The notes: a model not told the origin generated them from the sequence alone. Shown: positions 17,365 to 25,523, counted from the stretch's first letter. The stretch: DNA of 46,488 nucleotides from Alphaproteobacteria bacterium (GCA_019239415.1 JAFAZW010000042.1:1-46488), one strand, 5' to 3'. A program made the numbers and translations.

Positions 17365-19824
17365 TTACTCCGATCCCAGCACGGCCGCGGGGCGCAGCCG
17401 CGTGAGGCGCGCGATGTCGGTGGAGGCCGTCACCGCGCAGGCGAGCGTGAGGACGACGAACACCGCGCCGAAGTCGATGAGGTTCGGCGGGGCGCGAAGC
17501 GAGAAGCCGTTGATCCAGCGCAGGATGAGGACCGACGACCCGGCCGCGGCGAGCGCATAGCCGACGGCCAGCGGCCAGGAGAGCTGCCAGGCGATGAGCC
17601 CCGCAACGGTGAGACGCCTGGCGCCGAAGAGCTTGCGCAACGCCATCTCCCGTCGCCGGGAGGCGACGATGCTGCCCGAGAGCGCCGCCACGCCCATCAG
17701 CGCAATCGCGAGCACGAGCGCGCTGCCGGAGAGGAAGACCGTGCGCAGACGCACCTCCCCCTCGTAATGCTTCGCGATGTCCCCGGAGAGGGCGGAGACG
17801 ACCGGCGCCGTCTCGGGGAACTCCCTCCTCAGCCTGTCCTCGACGCCCATCCGCGCCGTGTCGATGCCGCCCGCCGCGCGAACATAGAGGATCGTCTCCT
17901 GCTCGGGCTGATGGAAATAGAGATAGGGCTTCGGCCCTTCCCGCAGCGAGGCGTGGGGGACGTTGGGTAAGACGCCGGCGATCACGAAGGCGGGACTCCA
18001 GCCGACGTCGAGGCTCGCGGTCAGGGTCTTGCCGACGGCGTCCGCAGGGCGGGCATAGCCGAGCGTTCGCGCGGCAGCCTCGTTGACCAGCGCCGGCGTG
18101 GCGGCCGCGGCAGCGCCCCCGGGCCCGGTGCTGCGCGTCAAACGGTCTCCCTCGCGCCCGTCGAGCAGCCGTCCGGCGGTGGGCGTGACGCCCATCAGCT
18201 GGAAGAAGCTCGGCCCCGCGGCCATGTAGTCCATCGAGATCTCGCGCGGGAGGCTCGCGGCCTGAACGTTCGCCTGCGCCCGGACGAGGCCGACGCCGAC
18301 TTCGTCCTGAGCCGCCGCGGCGCCGGCCGCTCCCGACACGCGGCCGAGCTCGCGCACGAGAGTCTCGAGCTGCGCGGGCGGCGCCGAAGGGGGAATGGAG
18401 CGCACGACGAGGACCGGCCTGGGGTCGAAGCCGAGCGGCGCGGCGTTCAGCAGCGCCACTTGCTTGCTGATGGCCAGCGCGCCGAGCATGAGCGCGGTCG
18501 CGAGGGCGATCTGGATGCTCATCAGCGGCGCGACGAGACGCGCGCGCACGGCCGACGCCGCCGCGCGGTTGCGGAGCGTCTCGGCCGGCCTGACCGACCG
18601 CGCCAGCGCGAACGGGAACAGCGCCACCGCCGCGGAGACCGGCAGGAGCAACCCGTAAATGAACGGCGCGTGCGCCGAGGCGGCAACGTCGCCGAAGCCG
18701 GGATCTCCTTCCGCGAAGTTCGACCACCAGGGCCGAGCCACCTCCACGGCGGCGAGCGCCAGCCCGAGCGCCAGAAGGGTCGACAGGAGAGCCTCGCCCG
18801 CGAAGAGGCGGAAGATCCGCGCCGGCGTGGCGCCGAGAAACTGCCGCAGGGCCAGTTCGCGGGTCCGCAACGAGACCGACATGGCGAGGTAGAATGCATA
18901 GTTGAACGCGGCGAGAAGCAGGAGGATGTGGGCGACCGCGAGCACGATCAGCACGCGCGAATAGTCGATCAGGGGCTTGAACCCGCCGATGGGCAGCGCG
19001 TCGGCGGGCGCGTCCCGTACGTGCAGGGCCTTGAGAGGATAAGCGCGGATAGTCACCGCGAGCCCGGCATCCTTCAGCATCGGTGCCTGCGCGGCCAGAA
19101 TCCGCGTCGCCGCCCGGGACAGTTCCTCGGCCGAGGCCTTGCCGCTCGTCCTCGCGTAGAAGTAGCCGCCGAGATCGAGCCAGTCCTTCTCCCTTGCCGC
19201 GACGTCCAGGAACAGCGGCGATTGGAGGGAAGCGAGTGCCTCGAGCTCGAGGTGCGAGTTGCGCGGGAGGTCCTGGAACACCGCGGCGACGGCCAGGCTG
19301 CGGCCACCGGGCAGCTTGACAGTCTGACCGACGGGATCCGCGCGCCCGAACAGCCGGATCGCAGTCGAGCGGCTCAGCGCAACGCGGTCGGGCCGGGTCA
19401 CCGCTTCGGCGATATTTCCGCCAACTGGCTGTAGGGGGAAGAGCGCCAGGAAACCCGGCTCCGCGAGCACCAGTTTCTGGCTGAAGTGGCGATCGCCGAC
19501 GGTCATCGCGGCGGTGGACGCAAAGACCCGCGACGTCGTGTCGAGCCCCGCCAGATGGGAGGCGAGGGCGCTCCCGGCGCGGGCACTCAGGCTCACGGTC
19601 CGGACGGGCGGCGCGCCGGGCGAAGCGATGGTCGTTTCGAACCGGAAGATCCGCGCACGCGCCGGCACCCAGCGGTCGTAGGAGAGCTCGTGGTCCGCGA
19701 TCCCGGCGAGGACCAGGAATCCCGCGAGGCCGATGGCAAGGCTGACGAGGGGCAGGGAGGTTCCCCAGGGATTGCGGACCATCCGGCGCAGGAGCATCTT
19801 CGCGCCGGCGAGGAGGTCACGCAT
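17365..19824 (-). CDS. MacB/FtsX-type ABC transporter permease with two FtsX domains
   Basis: 819 residues. An N-terminal helix ('LPLVSLAIGLAGFLVLAG') leads into a periplasmic MacB-core-like domain with 'VALSRSTAIRLFGRADPVGQ' and 'AVFQDLPRNSHLELEAL'. A first FtsX helix bundle follows ('SVSLRTRELALRQFLGATPA'), then a second periplasmic domain and a C-terminal FtsX domain ('SIVASRRREMALRKLFGARR'). This double-FtsX layout is that of exporters and efflux permeases related to MacB or to lipoprotein and peptide efflux systems. No MacB-type ATPase or periplasmic adaptor is visible nearby, so it must use one from elsewhere. It lies 84 bp downstream of a small protein gene that follows the diiron-protein gene, so it may be the last gene of the precursor-1 operon and serve in immunity or efflux. 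Confidence 0.83.
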   Translation of the reverse strand: MRDLLAGAKMLLRRMVRNPWGTSLPLVSLAIGLAGFLVLAGIADHELSYDRWVPARARIFRFETTIASPGAPPVRTVSLSARAGSALASHLAGLDTTSRVFASTAAMTVGDRHFSQKLVLAEPGFLALFPLQPVGGNIAEAVTRPDRVALSRSTAIRLFGRADPVGQTVKLPGGRSLAVAAVFQDLPRNSHLELEALASLQSPLFLDVAAREKDWLDLGGYFYARTSGKASAEELSRAATRILAAQAPMLKDAGLAVTIRAYPLKALHVRDAPADALPIGGFKPLIDYSRVLIVLAVAHILLLLAAFNYAFYLAMSVSLRTRELALRQFLGATPARIFRLFAGEALLSTLLALGLALAAVEVARPWWSNFAEGDPGFGDVAASAHAPFIYGLLLPVSAAVALFPFALARSVRPAETLRNRAAASAVRARLVAPLMSIQIALATALMLGALAISKQVALLNAAPLGFDPRPVLVVRSIPPSAPPAQLETLVRELGRVSGAAGAAAAQDEVGVGLVRAQANVQAASLPREISMDYMAAGPSFFQLMGVTPTAGRLLDGREGDRLTRSTGPGGAAAAATPALVNEAAARTLGYARPADAVGKTLTASLDVGWSPAFVIAGVLPNVPHASLREGPKPYLYFHQPEQETILYVRAAGGIDTARMGVEDRLRREFPETAPVVSALSGDIAKHYEGEVRLRTVFLSGSALVLAIALMGVAALSGSIVASRRREMALRKLFGARRLTVAGLIAWQLSWPLAVGYALAAAGSSVLILRWINGFSLRAPPNLIDFGAVFVVLTLACAVTASTDIARLTRLRPAAVLGSE

Positions 19825-19908
19825 CGCGCCGCCCCGTGAGCCCGTCGCGGAGAGAAGCGCCGGGGCAAGGGCGGCGGCCGCGCACCGCTTCGCGCCAGCC
19901 CCGGCGCC

Positions 19909-20277
19909 TCATCGGCCGGCGCTCTGCTGCTGGCGGTGCTTGACGGCGATGGCGAAGCAGCCCGTCCAGCCGCCGGGTCCCACGTTCGAGCAGGAGCCGA
20001 TTCCCGTCTCCCCTCCCTCCATGAGGCGGTTGCGCTCCCGCGCCACGCTCTCCAGCGGTCCGTTCGGATCGAAGCCCTCGTCGCGCAGCGGCAGGCGGTA
20101 ACGGTCGGGGTCCCTGCGGCCGCAGACGACGATCGCGCTGTTATCCTCCGCCTCGCACCGGGGCACGATCCGGATGGCCCTCACGGTCGCCGGCGGCCGC
20201 TCCGTCGTCACCGGGTCGGGCGGCGGCTGCAGCAGCGCGAGCAGGGATGCGGTGAGTGGAAGGAGCGCAGAACCCAC
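19909..20277 (-). CDS. Small secreted protein of a sphingomonad type
   Basis: 122 residues from GTG 20277, with AGGG eight bases upstream. The N terminus looks like a signal peptide ('ALLPLTASLLALLQ'). The body contains 'AIVVCGRRDPDRYRLP' and 'ESVARERNRLMEGGETGIGS', then 'CSNVGPGGWTGCFAIAV', a pattern I recall from uncharacterised sphingomonad proteins. Three or four cysteines could pair in the periplasm. It begins 10 bp after the diiron-protein gene ends, on the same strand, so it is probably cotranscribed. Function unknown, and a part in the peptide pathway is not shown. Confidence 0.68.
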   Translation of the reverse strand: MGSALLPLTASLLALLQPPPDPVTTERPPATVRAIRIVPRCEAEDNSAIVVCGRRDPDRYRLPLRDEGFDPNGPLESVARERNRLMEGGETGIGSCSNVGPGGWTGCFAIAVKHRQQQSAGR

Positions 20278-20287
20278 GAGTCGGCCC

Positions 20288-21001
20288 TTACGAAGCGGCG
20301 GCGGCCCGCTCCGCCTCCTCGCGTATGAACGCGGCGTAGCCCGCCAATCCGCTCGCCAGCCTGTCGCGCATCAAGGGGTCGCCGGAAAGCAGCTCGTTGA
20401 GGATCGTGGCGGTACTCAAGACGTGCCTCTTCTCGTCGCCGATCACTCGCGCGAGTCCAGCCTGAATCTTGTGCTGCGCGAGCACGTCCGGATGATGGAT
20501 GTTTTCGGAAAGCGTGGAAAGATAGAAAACATTGCGCACTTCGGCAAAATGCGTGTCGCACAGGAAGCTCGGCAGGTCGCCGTCATATTGGTCGACGAAC
20601 GCATCGGGCGCCGGCGAGGGGGCGGGCGAGATCCCGCACGTCCCGTCCGCGACGTCCGCCATGGCGCTGAAGATGCGGCAGTGCCGTCGCTCGTCCGCGG
20701 CGTGGCGGCTCATGGTGCGGCGATGCCGCTCATCCGCGATCGTCGAGGCGACGAAGCCGATCACCTCGGCCCCGACGCCTTCCGTCTCGGCATGATGGCG
20801 AAAGATACGGGCAAGGGCCTGCGGGTTCGACTGCGGCCGGATGGTGGCCGCAAAGGCGCCGACCGAGTCGGCGAACGTCTCCCAGTCGAGGCCGCGGACG
20901 ATCTGGGCAAAGCCGGGCGCGACGCTCGCGCCCGCCTCCTCGAACAGGTTCAGCACGAACGCCGCCGAAGGCCGGCCGGGATGCGTCCGGACGGCGCTCA
21001 T
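20288..21001 (-). CDS. Ferritin-like diiron protein in the RiPP operon
   Basis: 237 residues from ATG 21001, overlapping the sulfotransferase stop (ATGA). The sequence fits a four-helix diiron fold: a helix with Glu72/74/79, 'HAADERRHCRIF' (Glu104-x-x-His107), 'HFAEVRNVFYLSTLSENI' (Glu154), and 'IGDEKRHVLST' (Glu190-x-x-His193). The pair of ExxH motifs plus two single glutamates is the set of metal ligands used by ferritin-like oxygenases and oxidases. A role in oxidising or hydroxylating the peptide of the same operon is plausible but inferred; a storage or structural role cannot be excluded. The open frame extends upstream inside the sulfotransferase gene, and that part is not coding. Confidence 0.76.
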   Translation of the reverse strand: MSAVRTHPGRPSAAFVLNLFEEAGASVAPGFAQIVRGLDWETFADSVGAFAATIRPQSNPQALARIFRHHAETEGVGAEVIGFVASTIADERHRRTMSRHAADERRHCRIFSAMADVADGTCGISPAPSPAPDAFVDQYDGDLPSFLCDTHFAEVRNVFYLSTLSENIHHPDVLAQHKIQAGLARVIGDEKRHVLSTATILNELLSGDPLMRDRLASGLAGYAAFIREEAERAAAAS

Positions 21002-21816
21002 GCGTCGGGCTCCCGCGCCAGATCGGCCAGGTAGGCCTCCCTCCAGCGGCGCGACTCCGCACCGGATTGCCGTTCGACCGGAGGAATGGGGAGGCGCGGC
21101 TGGGGAGCGAGTGCGACCCCGAGGTGGCCGGCGACCGCGGCAAGTGCTTCCTGCGGCTGCGCGACGACGTCTTCGTAGACCAGGTGCAGCGGCTCGACGC
21201 CGAGCGCGTCGAACAGGCGGCTCCAGCGCTCGTTCTGGGCGACGATCCAGCCCTTGGCGCGCTCCACCGCGTCGCGCGAATAGGGGACCTGCTCGTTGGT
21301 CCCGATCGATTGCTCCTTGCACCAGACACCGGTCAGGTGCGCCCGCGCGTAGGAGACCGACTGGGCGGTCTGGTCGCGCCGATCGAGGAAGACGATGTGC
21401 GTCGGCATCAGCGCTTCGAGCAGCGCCTCGTTCGACTCGCCGAGCGCGCGCAGGTGCATGAGGAAGCATTTGAACCCGAACACGCCGTTGGGGGACGTGC
21501 GCGTCGCCAGCGCCTCCTCCCACCGCCGCCGCTGTGACGCCGCACGGTCCGCCTCCGGCTCCCCTTCCGCGTGGGGAGCGAAGTCGAGATATTCGAGCGG
21601 GGCGCCGAGGCAGCCGGTCTGCCACAGCAGATGGCTCAAATAGGTGCTGCCGCTGCGCGGCGTCGTCGCGATCATGTAGCGCACCGCGGGCGGGGCGGAT
21701 CGCCGCGGAAAATCGAACTTGGCTTCGTAGCCGCTGTCGAACTCGGGCGCCGAGATGGTTCGCGGCGGCAAGGGCGACGCGGCCGGGGCGATCGGGGCGG
21801 CATGATCCTCAGGCAT
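20998..21816 (-). CDS. Stf0-type sulfotransferase
   Basis: 272 residues. The PAPS-binding 5'-phosphosulfate loop is 'TTPRSGSTYLSHLLWQTGCL', followed by 'GAPLEYLDF', the arrangement of Stf0 (trehalose 2-sulfotransferase) proteins. The 3'-phosphate region is 'VFLDRRDQTAQSVSYARAH'. It transfers sulfate from PAPS to a hydroxyl (or amine) of an acceptor. The gene overlaps the exporter gene by 8 bp and the diiron gene by 4 bp, so it is tightly tied to the precursor-1 operon. The acceptor could be the modified peptide (Ser, Thr or a newly made hydroxyl) or a cell-surface sugar; the operon favours the peptide. Confidence 0.85.
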   Translation of the reverse strand: MPEDHAAPIAPAASPLPPRTISAPEFDSGYEAKFDFPRRSAPPAVRYMIATTPRSGSTYLSHLLWQTGCLGAPLEYLDFAPHAEGEPEADRAASQRRRWEEALATRTSPNGVFGFKCFLMHLRALGESNEALLEALMPTHIVFLDRRDQTAQSVSYARAHLTGVWCKEQSIGTNEQVPYSRDAVERAKGWIVAQNERWSRLFDALGVEPLHLVYEDVVAQPQEALAAVAGHLGVALAPQPRLPIPPVERQSGAESRRWREAYLADLAREPDA

Positions 21817-23917
21817 TCGCCCTCACTTCCTGGACCGGCTGGACCGGGCCGACCCGGATCGTCCGGTCCGCGGCGGCGACGGCTTCCGGACGGTGGCTGA
21901 CGAGGATGACGGTGATGCCGAGGCGGCGGAGCTCGCGGTGGATGGCCCGCTCGTTGCCGACGTCGAGCTGGCTGGTCGCTTCATCGAGCAGGAGCAGCTG
22001 CGGCCGGTGATAGAGTGCACGGGCGATGAGAAGCCGTTGCCGCTGCCCGCCCGAGAGCGCCGTGCCCCGTTCGCCGACCATGGTCAGAAGCTGCATCGGC
22101 ATGGCGCGGACCTCGGCCTCGATGCAGGCGCTCGCGCAGGCCTGCCACGCGCGCTCCACGTCGGGTTCCGCCTCGAACAGGGTGATGTTGCCGAGGATGT
22201 CGCCCTCGAGCAGTTCGTCGTCCTGGAAGACGCAGGCGCGCGCGCGATCGAGCGACGCCGGATCGAGCAGATCGGCGTCGACGCCGGACCAGAGGATGGA
22301 GCCGCTCGTCCGGGGGAGGAGCCCGGCGACGATCTTCAACAACGTGGTCTTGCCGCTTCCGGAGGGGCCGGCGACCGCCACGAACTCGCCCTGCGCGACC
22401 TCGAGCGCGACGTCGCGCAGCAGCGGGGCACCGCCGCCATAGTCGAAGCTGAGACCGGAGATCCGCAGGCTTTCGAACGGCGGCGCGGCGGCGCGCCTTG
22501 CCGCTTCGGCGGGCTCCTCTTCGACGATATCGGCAAGATGCTCCAGCTGCACCTTCACGGCGGCGATCTCGGCGACCTTGCCGGACAGGAGCGAGGCGCG
22601 GTCCATCAGCATGCGGACGTAGAAGATGAGTGCGAGGATGCTGGCGCCGCGCCCGTGCACGGCGCCCGGCGCCAGGACGAGGTAGAGGGTGAGGCCGATC
22701 CACGCGCAGTCGCTGACGAAGGCGGAGGCGGCGTCGAACAGGCCGCGGTGCCAGGCGTAATTGCCCTGGAAGGTGACGGAATTGTCCACCCGCAGGCCGT
22801 AGCTGGCCAGCCGCTGGGACGTCTTGCCGAACAGCTTGAGCGCGCGGATCGCGCGCACCGATTCCATGAGGTGGAGTCGCTCCAGCGACCGCGCATGGAC
22901 CACCTCGTCCATCAACTCCCGCGACGTGACGCCGCTGACGAAGCGGATGGCGCCGACCAGCGTCGCGGCGGCCGCGGTGAGCAGCATCACCAGCGGGCTC
23001 AGCGTCCCGATCGCGACGAGCAGGACGATGAGCATGATGACGTCGATCGAGGCGTTGAGATAATCCTCGCTGAGCAGCGTGCGCAGCCGGTCGGTCCCTT
23101 CGAACCGCGAGACGATGTAGGTCGAGTATCGTTGCTCGAAGAAGGACGGAGGCTTGTCGAGAAGGCGTCGGAAGGCGGTCGCCATGATGCCGCGCTGGGT
23201 CGCGCCGCTGAGGTGGACGACGAGGGCGCTGCGAACGATCCTCGTCCCCATCAGCACGGCGAGGACCAGCAGCCCCATCATCGCCAGCTGCACCGGAGCG
23301 TTCGCCGCGAGAGAGGATCGATCGAGCATCCGCGCGACCAGCCACGGCGTCAGCACGAGGAGCAGCTCGAGGCACAGCGACACCGCCAGGCCGAGCGACG
23401 CGGGCAAGAGCAAGGCGCGCTTGCGGGGAAGCAGGTCGCCGAACCGCAGCGGCTTGACCGCCTCGAGGAAGCCGGTGGGCGGCGTGTTCCGGACGAATTC
23501 GATCGCGACGCCGGTCACCAGCGGCGCCGCCTGCTCGAGCGAGACCCGCCGCCGCCCGTAGGAGGGGTCGAGGATGGTGAGGTTGCGGCCGTCGAAGGCG
23601 GACAGCACGACATAATGGCTGAAGCCCCAGTGCAGGACGGCCGGGAGCTCCAGTTCGGCGAGCGCGGCAAGGTTGATCGCGACCGGCACGGGTTCCAGCC
23701 CGAGCTGCTTCGCCACTTCGACCAGGCCGTTGAGCGTCATGCCGCGCGCCGAGGGCGGACACATCTTGCGGACGCCGGCCAGCGAGACGTCGGACCCCAT
23801 CGCGCGCGACACCATCACCAGGCAGGCGAGGCCGCACTCGAAATAGGTCGCCTGCCGGACCAGGCGGAGGCGGCGCCCGCTAGATGTGCGCATAGACATA
23901 AGCGAACACCGCCGCAT
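21809..23917 (-). CDS. Peptidase-containing ABC exporter with active C39 domain
   Basis: 702 residues. The N-terminal C39 peptidase is complete: Gln22, Cys28 in 'YFECGLACL', His101 in 'HWGFSHYVVL' and Asp117 in 'LTILDPSYG'. A six-helix membrane domain follows, then an ATPase with 'GPSGSGKTT', 'LSGGQRQR' and 'LLLLDEATSQLD'. Such exporters remove the leader after a GG/GA/GS motif and export the core. The partner precursor at 25398-25523 has a fitting GA site. The start is uncertain: ATG 23917 overlaps the small membrane gene by 38 bp, and 23899 and 23893 are also possible. No HlyD adaptor is encoded in this operon. Confidence 0.9.
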   Translation of the reverse strand: MRRCSLMSMRTSSGRRLRLVRQATYFECGLACLVMVSRAMGSDVSLAGVRKMCPPSARGMTLNGLVEVAKQLGLEPVPVAINLAALAELELPAVLHWGFSHYVVLSAFDGRNLTILDPSYGRRRVSLEQAAPLVTGVAIEFVRNTPPTGFLEAVKPLRFGDLLPRKRALLLPASLGLAVSLCLELLLVLTPWLVARMLDRSSLAANAPVQLAMMGLLVLAVLMGTRIVRSALVVHLSGATQRGIMATAFRRLLDKPPSFFEQRYSTYIVSRFEGTDRLRTLLSEDYLNASIDVIMLIVLLVAIGTLSPLVMLLTAAAATLVGAIRFVSGVTSRELMDEVVHARSLERLHLMESVRAIRALKLFGKTSQRLASYGLRVDNSVTFQGNYAWHRGLFDAASAFVSDCAWIGLTLYLVLAPGAVHGRGASILALIFYVRMLMDRASLLSGKVAEIAAVKVQLEHLADIVEEEPAEAARRAAAPPFESLRISGLSFDYGGGAPLLRDVALEVAQGEFVAVAGPSGSGKTTLLKIVAGLLPRTSGSILWSGVDADLLDPASLDRARACVFQDDELLEGDILGNITLFEAEPDVERAWQACASACIEAEVRAMPMQLLTMVGERGTALSGGQRQRLLIARALYHRPQLLLLDEATSQLDVGNERAIHRELRRLGITVILVSHRPEAVAAADRTIRVGPVQPVQEVRANA

Positions 23918-24080
23918 CGACCACGACGAGGAGCAGAACCAGCCATGCCGGCGGCAGCTTCGCCCGCGGGCGCGCCAGCAGAAGATCCTCGGGCCGCAGC
24001 GGCCGCGCCTGTGGCAGGAACAAGGCGCGCCACCGGTCGTGCGACGCCCCGGTCGGTCCTGGCACGGGCGTTTCGCTCAT
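23880..24080 (-). CDS. 66-residue single-pass membrane protein of the RiPP operon
   Basis: ATG 24080 overlaps the radical SAM stop codon (ATGA), and the end overlaps the exporter start. The first ~47 residues are soluble and proline-rich ('ALFLPQARPLRPEDLLLARP'), followed by one C-terminal membrane helix ('PAWLVLLLVVVDAAVFAYVY'). I do not recognise a family. Its place between the modifying enzyme and the exporter suggests a small adaptor that tethers the maturase or precursor to the exporter, an accessory exporter subunit, or an immunity protein. These are guesses from context. The double overlap and the clean membrane segment support that it is a real gene. Confidence 0.7.
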   Translation of the reverse strand: MSETPVPGPTGASHDRWRALFLPQARPLRPEDLLLARPRAKLPPAWLVLLLVVVDAAVFAYVYAHI

Positions 24081-25228
24081 GCGCAGGCCGCCATCGCCGC
24101 CGGCTCGGCTCCGCCATTTTCCACGACATAGGCGCGCAGCCGCGCGTAGACTCGCTTGAGGGCCTCGCAATAGACGGTCTCACGCCACGCGTGCCCCGCC
24201 GGATCGTACCGGTGCGCCCCTTCTCCGCTCCGGCAATGCGCGGACCAGGCGCACGCCGTGCACACGCCGGGCTTCGAGGCGCTGAGGCCCGGCAGCGGGC
24301 CGTCGCCATAGCGCGTCCTGAAGTCGCCGAGCTCCGAGTTCCAGACGGTGAGCGCCGCCGCATCGGGACGGAACACGTCCGGCATCGTCATCCGGTAGGA
24401 ATCGTCGGGAGCAAGGCTTCCGTCGCTGGCGACCCCGAGCACGAGCGTCTCGCCGAGCGCGCGCCAGGCCGCAAGCCCGGGGGCGCGCGCGAAGGCCAGC
24501 ATGCCGGTGAAAGGCCGCACCGCGATCGACGGATCGTCGTCGGACAGCCATTCTTCCAGGGCCGCGCCGAGGAAGTCGCCCATGCGCGCAACGGTTTCGG
24601 GAGCGGTGTTGCCCCAGTCCGCGTCCGGAAAGTTGAACGCGACGGTGCGAAAGCCGAGCTCGTCGACGATGTGGCGGTAGACCCGGCGCGCGTCCCGCGT
24701 CGGATCGACGACGCAGATCGCGCCGAGCGATTTCAGTCGCCCGGCGTCGCGAGCCTCCCGCAGCCGCCGCACGCCGGCGGCGGTCCGCGCGTGCGTGCCG
24801 CGACCGCGATGATCGACGCGAAACGCGTCATGATAATCGGCGGGGCCGTCGACGGAGACGCCGACGTCGATGCCGAAGCGGGCGAAGATCTCGATCCACT
24901 CGTCGTCGACGAGCATCGCGTTGGTCTGGACGGAGAGGCCGGTCCGCGCCGCACAGTCCCCGATGTGGAGGCGTTCGCACAGCTCCGTGAACCGGCGCTT
25001 GCCGAGCATGAGCGGCTCGCCCCCGTGAAGGACGAGACGCACGGCGTCGAGTTGCGTCTCCCCTGCCGCGCGGCGGATGTAATCGGCCACCCCGCCCGCC
25101 GTGCGCAGGCTCATCAGCTTGGGATGGGCCTGGAACGACTTGTCCGGACCGTTGAAGAAATAACAGTAGCTGCAGTTGATGTTGCAGACTTCCGTGACTT
25201 TCAGCACGAGCTCGAGTGCTAGACCCAC
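24077..25228 (-). CDS. Radical SAM/SPASM peptide maturase
   Basis: 383 residues from GTG 25228, with GGAG seven bases upstream. The radical SAM cluster motif is Cys15-x3-Cys19-x2-Cys22 ('EVCNINCSYCYFF'), followed by 'LVLHGGEPLM' (SAM-binding GGEP) and 'GIDVGVSVDGPADYHDAFR', typical of SPASM peptide maturases. The C-terminal 'GVCTACAWSAHCRSGEGAHR' holds auxiliary-cluster cysteines, with a further Cys near the end ('YCEALKR'). The layout matches enzymes of the FxsB/XyeB/darobactin-type group that crosslink aromatic side chains in RiPP precursors. It follows the 41-residue precursor gene after a stem-loop and is overlapped by the small membrane gene. The exact bond it makes is not known. Confidence 0.89.
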   Translation of the reverse strand: MGLALELVLKVTEVCNINCSYCYFFNGPDKSFQAHPKLMSLRTAGGVADYIRRAAGETQLDAVRLVLHGGEPLMLGKRRFTELCERLHIGDCAARTGLSVQTNAMLVDDEWIEIFARFGIDVGVSVDGPADYHDAFRVDHRGRGTHARTAAGVRRLREARDAGRLKSLGAICVVDPTRDARRVYRHIVDELGFRTVAFNFPDADWGNTAPETVARMGDFLGAALEEWLSDDDPSIAVRPFTGMLAFARAPGLAAWRALGETLVLGVASDGSLAPDDSYRMTMPDVFRPDAAALTVWNSELGDFRTRYGDGPLPGLSASKPGVCTACAWSAHCRSGEGAHRYDPAGHAWRETVYCEALKRVYARLRAYVVENGGAEPAAMAACA

Positions 25229-25357
25229 TGCGCTACTCCTCGGTCAGGCGGGGGCGACGTCCGCGCGGCGGCCAGCGAGTTGATACGCGGTTTCCCGGTG
25301 GGGCTGGGGCGTCGATCGTCGCCCGCGCCGCTTCGGCACGAACCGCAAGCACTGGAA

Positions 25358-25390
25358 GGGGCAGCGCCGGACTTGGCCCGCCGCTGCCCC
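25358..25390 (-). terminator. Stem-loop after precursor 1 (attenuator or stabiliser)
   Basis: A perfect 9-bp stem (GGGGCAGCG at 25358-25366 with CGCTGCCCC at 25382-25390) around a 15-base loop, beginning 8 bases after the precursor stop codon and before the radical SAM gene. On the minus strand it is followed by TTCC, not by a T-run, so it is not a classical terminator. Attenuation or 3'-end protection of the precursor message is the likely role. Confidence 0.55.
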
Positions 25391-25397
25391 GCCGAGA

Positions 25398-25523
25398 TCA
25401 GGCGTGCCAGGTCCAAATGGCTTTCGCGAAGCTCGCGCCTGTCGCCGGGACGTCAAGGTCACCGCTCACAAGCTTCTTCTTCAGCGGGATCTGCTTCTGA
25501 GCTTGACTGGTCTCATTCTTCAT
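25398..25523 (-). CDS. RiPP precursor peptide 1 (41 residues, C-terminal core with aromatic residues)
   Basis: ATG 25523 lies seven bases after a clear GGAGG, and the frame closes with TGA at 25398. The first ~20 residues are polar and Lys-rich ('MKNETSQAQKQIPLKKK'), followed by 'LVSGDLDVPATGA' and the end 'SFAKAIWTWHA'. The GA preceding the last 11 residues matches the double-glycine type sites cut by C39 peptidases, and the operon contains an intact C39 exporter. The core has two aromatic-x-residue triplets, F-A-K and W-T-W, the type of motif that radical SAM enzymes turn into three-residue cyclophanes or, in darobactin, into ether and carbon-carbon bridges. Role assigned from size, ribosome site, order and motif; no homologue search was possible. 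Confidence 0.8.
   Translation of the reverse strand: MKNETSQAQKQIPLKKKLVSGDLDVPATGASFAKAIWTWHA

Noticed and set aside
20288-21625. 445-codon open frame as one gene for the diiron protein
   Set aside because: The first ~208 codons lie over the sulfotransferase gene in another frame and are Arg-rich. ATG 21001 with ATGA overlap is the natural start.
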